Of a DNA stretch of 64,000 bases, positions 24,261-32,385 are shown piece by piece. The DNA is taken from positions 930,001-994,000 of the forward strand of contig NZ_FTNQ01000001.1 of the NCBI RefSeq assembly GCF_900156455.1, in the 5' to 3' direction. The position numbers and the translations under genes are program-made. The DNA is from Microbacterium sp. RURRCA19A. GTDB taxonomy: Bacteria; Actinomycetota; Actinomycetes; Actinomycetales; Microbacteriaceae. How positions within the stretch are numbered: the first letter of the stretch is position 1; each line of letters opens with the position of its first letter. Under the pieces are notes generated by a model. The model was given only the letters and a program-made list of their open reading frames with translations. It was not told the DNA's origin and did no database searches.

Positions 24261-26378
24261 GTGGTGACCGACACCGACGCCCGCCCCGTCCCTCCCGTCG
24301 CCGCCCGCCGCATCACGGCGCGCATCCACCACGGTGACACCTTCGACGACCCGTACGAGTGGTTGCGCGCCAAGGACGACGTCGAGGTCGTGGCCCACCT
24401 CGAGGCCGAGAACGCGTACACCGACGCCCGCACCGCGCACCTGGCATCCCTCCGCGACGAGATCTTCGGTGAGATCAAGGGGCGCACGCTCGAGACCGAC
24501 CTGTCCGTCCCCGCCCGCCGCGGCGAGTGGTGGTACTACGGCCGCACCGTCGCGGGCGCGCAGTACGGCATCCAGTGCCGCGCCCCGCTGGCCTCGCCCG
24601 ACGACTGGACGCCGCCCCAGCTCTCCCCCGACGTCGCCGTGCCCGGCGAGCAGGTCCTCTTCGACGGGAACGTCGAGGCCGAGGGCACCGACTTCTTCTC
24701 GCTCGGCAGCTTCGAGGTCTCGAACGACGGCACCCGCATGCTGTACGGCATCGACGTGGCCGGCGACGAGCGCTACACCGTGCGCGTCCGCGACCTCGTC
24801 ACCGGTCAGACGCTCGCCGACGAGATCCCCGGCACGTTCTCGGGTGCCACGTTCTCGCCCGACGGCCGCTTCATCGTCTACACCACCGTCGACGACGCAT
24901 GGCGCCCTGACACCGTGTGGCTGCACGAGATCGGGACGGGCGTGGATGCCGACGTGCAGCTGTTCCACGAACCCGACGAGCGGTACTGGGTGGGAGCCGA
25001 CTTCACCCGGAGCGACCGGTACCTGATCATCGGCGTCGGGTCCTCGATCACCTCGGAGGAGCGCCTGCTCGACGCCGATGACCTGCGGGGCGAGGCCCGG
25101 ATCGTCTGGCCCCGCCGCGAGGGCGTGGAGTACTCGGTCGAGCACGCCGTCGTCGACGGCGCGGACGTGCTGTACATCCTCCACAACGACGGCGCCCTCG
25201 ATTTCGAGTTGGTGCGGGTCGCGGCATCCGATCCTCAGGGGCCGCGCGAGACCGTGATCGCCCATCGCCCCGGCGAGCGCCTGCTGGGCGTCGACACCTT
25301 CCGTGACTGGGGCGTCGTCGCCTACCGTCGCGACGGCCTCGCACGCCTCGGCCTGCTGTCGTACGCCGACCACGGCGTGTCCGAGATCGCGTTCGACGAG
25401 CCGCTGTACAGCGTCGGCACCGGCGGCAACCCCGAGTGGGCTCCCCCCGTGCTGCGCGTCGGCTACGGATCGTTCGTGACGCCCGGCACCGTGTACGACT
25501 ACGTCATCGACACCGGTGAGCTGCTGCTGCGCAAGCGTCAGCCCGTCCTCGGCGGATTCGACCCCGACGACTACGGTCAGGCCCGTGCCTGGGCGACGGC
25601 CGACGACGGCACCCAGGTGCCGGTGTCCCTCGTGTGGAAGCGTTCGTTCGGTGAGCCCGGCGCCTCCCCGCGTCCCGTGCACCTCTACGGCTACGGCTCC
25701 TACGAGCACTCCATCGAGCCCGGCTTTTCGGTTCCGCGACTGTCGCTGCTGGACCGCGGCGTCGTCTTCGCGGTCGCCCACGTCCGTGGCGGCGGCGAGA
25801 TGGGTCGCCAGTGGTACGAGGACGGCAAGCTGCAGGCGAAGCGCAACACGTTCACCGATTTCGTCGCGGTGGCGCGGCACCTCGTGGCATCCGGGTACAC
25901 CACCCCCGACCGCCTCGTCGCCGAGGGCGGGAGCGCCGGCGGGCTGCTGATGGGCGCCGTCGCCAACCTCGCGCCCGAGCTGTTCGCCGGGATCCTCGCC
26001 GACGTGCCGTTCGTCGACGCGCTGACGACGATCCTCGACCCCTCGCTCCCCCTCACGGTCATCGAGTGGGACGAGTGGGGCGACCCGCTGCACGACGCCG
26101 AGGTCTACGCGTACATGAAGTCGTACTCGCCGTACGAGAACGTGCGCGGCGGGGTGCAGTACCCCCGCATCCTCGCGGTCACCTCCCTCAACGACACCCG
26201 CGTGCTGTACGTCGAGCCCGCCAAATGGGTGCAGCGCTTGCGCGAGGTCGGCGCCGACGCGCTGCTGAAGTGCGAGATGGTCGCCGGGCACGGCGGCGTG
26301 AGCGGCCGCTACAACGCGTGGCGCGAGCGCGCGTTCGAGCTGGCCTGGCTGCTGGACGTGCTGGGTCTGGCCGAGTAG
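24261..26378 (+). CDS. ptrB: S9A prolyl oligopeptidase family, oligopeptidase B
   Basis: 705 residues: an N-terminal seven-bladed propeller (residues about 75-420) and a C-terminal alpha/beta hydrolase peptidase domain. The catalytic serine is Ser558 in EGGSAGGLLMG; LNDTRV supplies the Asp and GHGGVSGRYN the His. HVRGGGEMGRQWYEDGK is the S9A signature. Oligopeptidase B cleaves short peptides after Arg or Lys in the cytoplasm. Two consecutive GTG codons (24261 and 24264) could start it; there is no good Shine-Dalgarno, so a leaderless transcript is possible. Length is normal for the family. Confidence 0.92.
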   Translation: MVTDTDARPVPPVAARRITARIHHGDTFDDPYEWLRAKDDVEVVAHLEAENAYTDARTAHLASLRDEIFGEIKGRTLETDLSVPARRGEWWYYGRTVAGAQYGIQCRAPLASPDDWTPPQLSPDVAVPGEQVLFDGNVEAEGTDFFSLGSFEVSNDGTRMLYGIDVAGDERYTVRVRDLVTGQTLADEIPGTFSGATFSPDGRFIVYTTVDDAWRPDTVWLHEIGTGVDADVQLFHEPDERYWVGADFTRSDRYLIIGVGSSITSEERLLDADDLRGEARIVWPRREGVEYSVEHAVVDGADVLYILHNDGALDFELVRVAASDPQGPRETVIAHRPGERLLGVDTFRDWGVVAYRRDGLARLGLLSYADHGVSEIAFDEPLYSVGTGGNPEWAPPVLRVGYGSFVTPGTVYDYVIDTGELLLRKRQPVLGGFDPDDYGQARAWATADDGTQVPVSLVWKRSFGEPGASPRPVHLYGYGSYEHSIEPGFSVPRLSLLDRGVVFAVAHVRGGGEMGRQWYEDGKLQAKRNTFTDFVAVARHLVASGYTTPDRLVAEGGSAGGLLMGAVANLAPELFAGILADVPFVDALTTILDPSLPLTVIEWDEWGDPLHDAEVYAYMKSYSPYENVRGGVQYPRILAVTSLNDTRVLYVEPAKWVQRLREVGADALLKCEMVAGHGGVSGRYNAWRERAFELAWLLDVLGLAE

Positions 26379-26399
26379 GGGCGGTTCGACGGGGGCGCT

Positions 26400-26441
26400 T
26401 GTCCCACTTATGGCGAGGTGTGTCCCACCTATGGCGAGGTG
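26400..26441. repeat. 21-bp direct repeat, two full units (TGTCCCAC-TATGGCGAGGTG)
   Basis: Units at 26400 and 26421 differ by one base; a third partial unit (TGTCCCA) begins in phase at 26442 and becomes the left arm of the next hairpin. The first 15 bases of unit 1 are exactly inverted at 26478-26492. Confidence 0.9.
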
Positions 26442-26492
26442 TGTCCCAAATAGTGCTGCCCAGCGGCAGCCGTGACAGCCATAAGTGGGACA
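26442..26492. repeat. TGTCCCA-family palindrome, left copy
   Basis: TGTCCCA-7 bp-CTG ... CAG-7 bp-TGGGACA, with a small CCAGCGGCAG-type loop. It ends 6 bp before the stop codon of the nuclease gene, so it sits just downstream of that gene. Confidence 0.8.
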
Positions 26493-26498
26493 TGCTGG

Positions 26499-27419
26499 TC
26501 ACAGACCGGGCCGCCAGCCCGCTCTGATCAGCGCATCGCGCACCATCGTCAGGGCGTAACCACCCCCGTCGCGAAGATGGTGGTTCAGGATGCGGACATG
26601 GTCCCATCCCGCGTCCCGAATCGCTGCCCAGCGATCGGCGTCTCGCGCGAACTGCCGCGGATCCTCGGCGTGCACTCGGCCGTCGTACTCGGCCGCCACT
26701 CTCCACGCGGGGAACACCAGATCGATCTCCGCGACGAACTCGCCCCGGGCCGAGAAGATGTCGGCGTTGACTTCCGGCTCCGGAAGTCCTCCGCGAACGA
26801 GCACCAAACGCAGATGCGTTTCCTTCGGAGAGCGCACGCCCGGCCGGGCCAGGGCGAGGGCGTGGCGCAGGATGCCACGACGCACATCCCCCATGAGAGC
26901 CACCTCAACCGCCAGTTCGTCGACGGTGGCGAGCGGCCTCCGACCCGCTAAGAGCGCGTCGGCACCCGCGACGAGATCATCGAGATGCCAGAGCCGACCG
27001 CACTGCCGCCACGCTCGCACCGCATTCTCCATCGGCATCCCGTGAGGTCCGGTTTCGATGGCCGGCTCCCGCGTCTGCAGCCGATGCCCTACGACGCCGT
27101 CGGTGCGCGGTTCTCGCGCGGGCCGGTGGGTCGACACATGGATGCGAGGTACGTAGGGCCACTCGGGCGTACTGAGGCCCCGCAGCGCGAAGACGGTCTC
27201 GTGGCTGAAGAACTGTCCGGGTGCAAGACGGGGCGCGTACGCGCGACAGAGATCGACGAGCGATCCACCATCATCCCCAAGGGAGCGCGATCGCACTCCG
27301 TGGAAGGGCGCGGCGAGGTCGGAGGCGCGCAATCGAGCGCGACTTACTCCCTTCTCCAGGGCGTGGGCGACGTGAAATCGCTCGGGGAGATCGGTGGGAA
27401 GCGGGCGAGGTCGAGTCAT
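26499..27419 (-). CDS. Vsr/DUF559-like endonuclease-domain protein with N-terminal AbiEi-like region
   Basis: 306 residues. The last 110 residues look like a PD-(D/E)xK fold of the DUF559/very-short-patch-repair type: VAEIDLVFPAWRVAAEYDG contains the acidic pair and strand, followed by HAEDPRQFARDADRWAAIRDAGW and an HVRILNH strand. The N-terminal region (GVSRARLRASDLAAPFHGVRSR) and FSHETVFALRGL resemble the winged-helix and middle domains of AbiEi-type antitoxins, which are frequently fused to DUF559 in actinobacteria. Function is not established: a repair-type nickase, a defence component and a domesticated mobile nuclease are all possible. ATG at 27419. TGTCCCA palindromes flank the gene on both sides. 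Confidence 0.65.
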   Translation of the reverse strand: MTRPRPLPTDLPERFHVAHALEKGVSRARLRASDLAAPFHGVRSRSLGDDGGSLVDLCRAYAPRLAPGQFFSHETVFALRGLSTPEWPYVPRIHVSTHRPAREPRTDGVVGHRLQTREPAIETGPHGMPMENAVRAWRQCGRLWHLDDLVAGADALLAGRRPLATVDELAVEVALMGDVRRGILRHALALARPGVRSPKETHLRLVLVRGGLPEPEVNADIFSARGEFVAEIDLVFPAWRVAAEYDGRVHAEDPRQFARDADRWAAIRDAGWDHVRILNHHLRDGGGYALTMVRDALIRAGWRPGL

Positions 27420-27521
27420 GCTCCACGATCCCGGACGCAGCGGCCCGATTCCAGGTTGTCCACAACCCGTTTGGTTCGAAGAGCGGCTGTGGAGGAAACC
27501 TCCTCCGGTCGCGACAGAAAG

Positions 27522-27578
27522 GCATGTCCCACTTGTTGCTGCCTTCGAGCCCACCAAACAGCAAGAAATGGAACATGC
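27522..27578. repeat. TGTCCCA-family palindrome, right copy
   Basis: GCATGTCCCACTTGTTGCTG pairs with CAGCAAGAAATGGAACATGC at 17 of 20 positions. It resembles the left copy at its outer ends and at the CTG/CAG inner ends, and lies upstream of the nuclease gene. Confidence 0.8.
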
Positions 27579-27680
27579 ATCGGCAGAACTGGGACGAGCG
27601 CCGTCATAAGTGGGACGCGCGCCGACACTGCACCGCAACGACGACGCCCTGCCCCCTACACCCCCGCACCGCAACAACGA

Positions 27681-27710
27681 CGCCCCGCCCCGCGGCGGCG
27701 GGACGGGGCG
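27681..27710 (-). terminator. pfkA terminator
   Basis: CGCCCCG ... CGGGGCG GC-rich hairpin ending 13 bp beyond the pfkA stop codon. Confidence 0.6.
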
Positions 27711-27723
27711 ACGGGAGCGCGGT

Positions 27724-28752
27724 TCAGCCGAAGAGCGCGGCGGCTTCTTCGTAGCGGTAGAGGGGCACGCTGTTCAGCTCGCCGAGCGCGTCGGCGAACG
27801 GCACGCGGATGATGTCGGTGCCACGCATGGCCACCATCTGCCCCCAGGCGCCGTCGGCCAGCGCGTCGGCGGCGTGCAGCCCCAGACGCGTCGCGAGCAC
27901 GCGGTCGAACGCCGACGGCGAACCACCGCGCTGGATGTGGCCCAGCACCGTGGCGCGGGTCTCGATGCCGGTCAGGCGCTCGATCTCGGGGGCCAGCAGC
28001 TCACCGATGCCGCCGAGGCGGGGGCGGTTGAAGGCATCCAGGCCCTTGTCGCTGAACGCTTCGTCCATGCCCTGCAGCTTGAAGCCCTCCGACACGACCA
28101 CCAACGGCGCACGGCCGCGGTCGTGGGCGCGCGTGACCTGCTCGACGATCTCGTCGATCGACATCGGCACCTCGGGGATGCAGATGACGTGGGCGCCCGC
28201 GGCGATGCCGGCGTGCAGGGCGATCCAGCCGACGTGCCGGCCCATGACCTCGGCCACCATGCAGCGCTGGTGCGAGTCACCCGTGGTGCGGAGGCGGTCC
28301 ATGGCATCCGTGGCGATGTTGACCGCGGTGTCGAAGCCGAACGAGTAATCGGTGGCGCGCAGGTCGTTGTCGATCGTCTTGGGGACGCCGATCACGTTGA
28401 TGCCGTCCTTCGACAGGCGATCGGCCGCGGCGAGCGTGCCCTCGCCGCCGATGGCCAGGATGCCGTCGATGCGATGCCCGTAGAGCGTCTTGGAGATGTT
28501 CTCGGCGCCGCCGCGCACACCCTCGTAGGGGTTCGTGCGGCTCGTGCCGAGGATCGTGCCGCCCACCTTGGACAGACCCTTCACCTCGTGGCGGGTCAGC
28601 GGGAAGAAGTCACCGTCGACGACGCCACGCCAGCCGTCGCGGATGCCGACGAACTCGATGTCGTGATTGGTGGTGCCTTTGAGCACGACGCCACGGATGA
28701 CGGCGTTCAGCCCGGGGCAGTCTCCGCCGCTGGTCAGGATGCCGATCTTCAT
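27724..28752 (-). CDS. pfkA: 6-phosphofructokinase, ATP-type (actinobacterial group III)
   Basis: 342 residues. ILTSGGDCPGLNAVIRG is the nucleotide loop, and PKTIDNDLRATDYSFGFDTA holds the catalytic Asp. GGEGTLAAA has Gly rather than Asp at the position that discriminates ATP from pyrophosphate, so ATP is the expected phosphoryl donor even though the Lys in PKTIDND is shared with pyrophosphate enzymes, as in Streptomyces. It phosphorylates fructose-6-phosphate in glycolysis. ATG at 28752. Monocistronic by context, with a hairpin right after the stop. Confidence 0.94.
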   Translation of the reverse strand: MKIGILTSGGDCPGLNAVIRGVVLKGTTNHDIEFVGIRDGWRGVVDGDFFPLTRHEVKGLSKVGGTILGTSRTNPYEGVRGGAENISKTLYGHRIDGILAIGGEGTLAAADRLSKDGINVIGVPKTIDNDLRATDYSFGFDTAVNIATDAMDRLRTTGDSHQRCMVAEVMGRHVGWIALHAGIAAGAHVICIPEVPMSIDEIVEQVTRAHDRGRAPLVVVSEGFKLQGMDEAFSDKGLDAFNRPRLGGIGELLAPEIERLTGIETRATVLGHIQRGGSPSAFDRVLATRLGLHAADALADGAWGQMVAMRGTDIIRVPFADALGELNSVPLYRYEEAAALFG

Positions 28753-28846
28753 GCTGGAACCTCGCTATTGGGGATGATCGAGTCGGCGACGCTGCCGCGT
28801 TCGACCTTAGTGCCCCACCCGCCGCGCCCGCCAAACGGGGGACGTC

Positions 28847-29911
28847 TCACGCGGGATGCCACCGGTCCACACCCATGGTGTGTTCGGCGACCCACCGTTC
28901 CTCCGGCCCCACGTCGACCGGGTTCCGGAACCAGAACGTCTCGTCCGGAACCCACCCCGCGATCGTGCTGGCTCCCCCGTCGCCGAGGTCGATGATCCGT
29001 CCCGCGCCGGCGAGGTACCCGGTCACGGTGAGATGGACGCCGACCGCCGCGCGCGCCAGCGCCGCCCAGTCCGGGATCACCCAGACGCCGTCGCGCCCCG
29101 TCGTCCAGTCCCAGACGGTGCGCCGCGACGCGGTGACGACCAGCGGATGCCGCAGGCACAGCGCCGCCCAGGCTTCGGGGCCGTCGATCTCGATGACGTC
29201 GCCCGCGGGCGGGTCGACGCGACGCGAACGCGCGGACAGCCACCCGAAGGAGTCCTCGACGAAGGACAGGCCCAGCGGGCCACGCTCGCCGAGGCGGGTC
29301 GTACGCGGAAGAGGGAAGGGCGGCGTCGACCACCACGGGCCGGAGACCCCGGTGGAGCCCGCGAACCGAAGCTCGTCGGCCGCCATGTCCGCGCGCCACT
29401 CGGGGAGGATCTCCTCCGGATCGACGGCACGAAACGGCTCCTCCTCCCACGCCACGGCCGCCTGGTGTTCGCACGCGACCGGGCTCGCCCACCACTCGAC
29501 GAGGCCGGATCGCACGATGCCGTCCGCCATCCGCCGCAGGACGGGTCGCATCTCCGGCGCCGCCGCGAGCTCGTCCATCCCCGAGGGCGGCTGCCAGTAG
29601 GCGGCCTCGTCGACCGCCTGCCATAGCGCGTGCGCGAGCGTCTGCGACGTCATCGCGGGCACGGGAAGCGCGGCGAGCGCCGCCGCCGCGGCGCGCGGGG
29701 ACACCTCGGGCTCGACGAACGGCTCCGTCCCGTCGGTGAACGAGAGCAGCACACTCGTCCCTCGTTCGCGCCCGTGCGCGGCCCAGAACGCCGCCTGAAC
29801 GGCATCCCTCGTCTCGGGGGTGTCGGCGCGACGCGCTCCTTCGAGCAGGACCTCCAGGCACAGCCGACGCCCACGCGGACCGTCGATCAGCGCGGACGGA
29901 TCGAGGGGCAT
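28847..29911 (-). CDS. Conserved hypothetical protein, unrecognised family
   Basis: 354 residues, acidic and Trp-rich, soluble, with no signal peptide and no membrane segment. I do not recognise a catalytic motif. Distinctive parts are the N-terminal DGPRGRRLCLEVLLEG, a central WEEEPFRAVDPEEILPEWRADM, and the C-terminal WVPDETFWFRNPVDVGPEERWVAEH. Codon usage matches the neighbours and the frame is clearly coding. It lies between pfkA and the SNF2 gene on the same strand, with gaps that suggest separate transcription. Possibly an actinobacteria-restricted housekeeping protein. Confidence 0.75.
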   Translation of the reverse strand: MPLDPSALIDGPRGRRLCLEVLLEGARRADTPETRDAVQAAFWAAHGRERGTSVLLSFTDGTEPFVEPEVSPRAAAAALAALPVPAMTSQTLAHALWQAVDEAAYWQPPSGMDELAAAPEMRPVLRRMADGIVRSGLVEWWASPVACEHQAAVAWEEEPFRAVDPEEILPEWRADMAADELRFAGSTGVSGPWWSTPPFPLPRTTRLGERGPLGLSFVEDSFGWLSARSRRVDPPAGDVIEIDGPEAWAALCLRHPLVVTASRRTVWDWTTGRDGVWVIPDWAALARAAVGVHLTVTGYLAGAGRIIDLGDGGASTIAGWVPDETFWFRNPVDVGPEERWVAEHTMGVDRWHPA

Positions 29912-29947
29912 GCCCCGACCCTAGCGAGCGCGCACGCCCACGACGCA

Positions 29948-29976
29948 CGAACGCCCCGGCGGCACCGGGGCGTTCG
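29948..29976 (-). terminator. Terminator after the SNF2 helicase gene
   Basis: CGAACGCCCCGG ... CCGGGGCGTTCG hairpin, 9 bp beyond the stop codon. Confidence 0.8.
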
Positions 29977-29985
29977 TGGGAGGGC

Positions 29986-32142
29986 TCAGGCGCCGAGCGC
30001 CTGCCGCAGCAGGTGCATGAGCGCGGAGAGCTGCACCGAGTCGCTGGAGCCCGGCTCGATGGCGAGGCCGTCGAGGGCGCGCTGCGCCAGGCCCTCCTTC
30101 GAGTCGATGAGCTCGGCGATCTTGGTGTCGATCGTGTGCGCGGCGATGATGCGCCAGGCCGTGACGGGCTCGTCCTGGCCGATGCGGTGCACGCGGTCGA
30201 TGGCCTGCGTCTGCTCCGCGGCCGTCCACGACAGTTCGGCGAGCACGACGTTGGACGCCGCCTGCATGTTCAGTCCCACGCCCGCGGCGGTGAGCGAACA
30301 CACCGCGATGCCCACGGACGGGTCGGTGTTGAACGCGTCGATCGCGGCCTGGCGCGCCGTGGACGTCTGGTCTCCGCGCACCGACACCGCCTTCAGACCG
30401 GATGCCTTGAAGTGGGCCTCCGCGGCATCCATGACGTCGATGTGCTTGGCGAAGAACACGACCTTGCCGACCGAACGCTGGAGCTGCACGGCGTAGTCGG
30501 CCGCGAGCTGCGCCTTGGCCTGTCCGATGCGACGGACCATCGTGAAGACGTTCTCGGAGCCGGTTCCGGCGGCCTTCGACTCTTCGAGTTCGCCGTGCGC
30601 GACGAGGCGCACGATGTCCTCGTCGATCTCGCCCGGTGCGAGCCCACGGTCACCGCGGGCCTCGATGATCCGGCGGTACTTCGCGGCGAGACGCGCGCCG
30701 AGTTCGCGCTCGGCGTGGCGGATCGAGCGGCCGTACTCGTCGTCGAGCTCGACGGGGAGGTCGGCGACGAGCTTGTCGGGGAGGTCGGCGGCGACGTCCT
30801 TCTTCTTGCGCCGCACGATCCCCATCGAGATCACCGCCTCGCGCGCCTCGGGGTAGAACGCCTTGTCCGCGGGCGTGAGGCCCGTGGCATCCAGCTTCTC
30901 CATCAGCTCGGGACCCGGCTTCTCGCCGTTCGTCCAGCCGAGGAAGCGCCAGATCGCGTCGAAGTCCTCGACGTCGTTGATGAGCGGGGTACCGGTGAGC
31001 GCGAGCAGGAGCGGATCGCGCGTCTGCTGACGGACGCGGGAGGCCAGGGCGAGGACGTTCTGCGACCGCTGCGACGACAGGTTCTTGATGAAGTGCGCCT
31101 CGTCGACCGCGATGCCCTTGAGGCCGATCGACGACAGCCACGACAGGTGGCGGTCGAGGATCTCGTAGTTGACGATGAACACGTCGGCGAACGCGTCGAT
31201 GTCGGCGCCGCTCCCCGAGATGACGGTGGCGCGGCGGTGGGGCGTCCAGCGCTGCACTTCGCGCGCCCAGTTCATCTTCACGACGTTGGGCACCACGACC
31301 AGCAGCGGGTAGGCCTCGGCGACCGAGGCGGCGAGCACCGATTCGGCCGTCTTGCCCAGACCCGGCTCGTCGGCGAGCAGGAACGAACGGTGCCCCTGAC
31401 GAACGGCCTCGAGAAAGCGCGACTGATGCGGCATGACCTCGAGCCCGCGCGGCGAGAGCCGGTCGAACTCGGGCACGGGAGGCAGGTCCATGCTGGCGGC
31501 CGACCCACCGGCACCGGTCTCGAACGCCTTGTACAGCGGGCCCATGAGCTCCCAGCCGTCCAGGCGTCGCCGGGGGGCGTCGCCGGTGCTGCGCGGGGTG
31601 AGATCGGGCGGCAGGAACGGGTTCGCCATCTGGCGCGCCTCGATGGATGGCGGGATGACCTGCTTCTCGGCCAGCGCCGCCGGCACCACCGGGGCGACCT
31701 GCGGGGCGGTGTCGGTGATGATGAGCTCATCGGGTGCCAGCTCGGCGCCGGACTCCAGCAGCCAGTCGCGGCGCATGCGGCGCGCGACCGGCGACGTGGC
31801 CTGGTCGACCTCGAGCAGCTGGATCAGCGACGTGTCGCGTGCGGCGGTCTTTGCCAGGATCGTGGCCACACCGTCGAGGCGCTTGAGCAGCTCGGCGCGT
31901 GCGGCGTCGGTGATCTCGGTGTCGGCCTTGACGCGGGCGCGCTCCTCGCGGACGAGGAAGGCGATCACCTGGAACTTCACCCGGTTGGTCGGGCCGAGCT
32001 TGCCGCGTTGCGCTTTGGCTTCGACCTCGCGCACCTTGCGGGCGAGGATGGGGATGACGGGGGCCTCGTCGTCGCGACGGGATGACGAGGTCTTGCGGCG
32101 CCGTTGGCTCGAGCCTCGGGCGGCGGTTGCCGTGGTCGGCAT
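29986..32142 (-). CDS. SNF2-family DEAD/DEAH ATPase
   Basis: 718 residues. An N-terminal, partly charged region of about 220 residues precedes the two RecA-like lobes. Lobe 1 shows DEPGLGKT (Walker A, near residue 260), VDEAHFIKN (near 347) and LALTGTPLIN. Lobe 2 shows VVFFAKHIDVMD, CSLTAAGVGLNMQAA and the VHRIGQ motif VI. Architecture is close to the SMARCAL1/RapA-like single-subunit remodellers; these translocate on duplex DNA and remodel protein-DNA or annealed structures. No nuclease domain is fused. ATG at 32142 with AGGAGGAGC immediately upstream. Role in DNA repair or transcription recycling is inference. Confidence 0.88.
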   Translation of the reverse strand: MPTTATAARGSSQRRRKTSSSRRDDEAPVIPILARKVREVEAKAQRGKLGPTNRVKFQVIAFLVREERARVKADTEITDAARAELLKRLDGVATILAKTAARDTSLIQLLEVDQATSPVARRMRRDWLLESGAELAPDELIITDTAPQVAPVVPAALAEKQVIPPSIEARQMANPFLPPDLTPRSTGDAPRRRLDGWELMGPLYKAFETGAGGSAASMDLPPVPEFDRLSPRGLEVMPHQSRFLEAVRQGHRSFLLADEPGLGKTAESVLAASVAEAYPLLVVVPNVVKMNWAREVQRWTPHRRATVISGSGADIDAFADVFIVNYEILDRHLSWLSSIGLKGIAVDEAHFIKNLSSQRSQNVLALASRVRQQTRDPLLLALTGTPLINDVEDFDAIWRFLGWTNGEKPGPELMEKLDATGLTPADKAFYPEAREAVISMGIVRRKKKDVAADLPDKLVADLPVELDDEYGRSIRHAERELGARLAAKYRRIIEARGDRGLAPGEIDEDIVRLVAHGELEESKAAGTGSENVFTMVRRIGQAKAQLAADYAVQLQRSVGKVVFFAKHIDVMDAAEAHFKASGLKAVSVRGDQTSTARQAAIDAFNTDPSVGIAVCSLTAAGVGLNMQAASNVVLAELSWTAAEQTQAIDRVHRIGQDEPVTAWRIIAAHTIDTKIAELIDSKEGLAQRALDGLAIEPGSSDSVQLSALMHLLRQALGA

Positions 32143-32385
32143 GCTCCTCCTGAGCGTGTCGTCCGGACGTGTCCGGAACGTCCCGGCCGGTGGCCGGTGG
32201 ATCAGTGATCCCGGAGAGTGCCGCGAGACTCACCGCCGGAGCGGCAGCGTCTGCGACCCGCGACGCGTCTTCACCGGAACGGCTCGCGAGGAGGCGGGTG
32301 ACGGGATCGAGACCATTCTAGCGCGTCGGCGGGTGGTCCTGACGTACCCCTCCCCCGGCGATTCGACGACACCTACGCTGGGGCG

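Larger units (their letters stand above)
27420..27723. other. Intergenic region between the nuclease gene and pfkA
   Basis: 304 bp without a credible gene. It holds the nuclease promoter region with one DnaA-box-like TTGTCCACA (27456-27464), the right-hand TGTCCCA palindrome, a lone CATAAGTGGGAC half-site (27605-27616), two copies of GCACCGCAAC-ACGACGCC about 37 bp apart, and the pfkA terminator. Confidence 0.7.

Noticed and set aside
26400..27616. Insertion sequence around the DUF559-like gene
   Set aside because: No transposase motif, no consistent terminal inverted repeat pair bounding the gene and no target duplication seen; kept only as a palindrome association.
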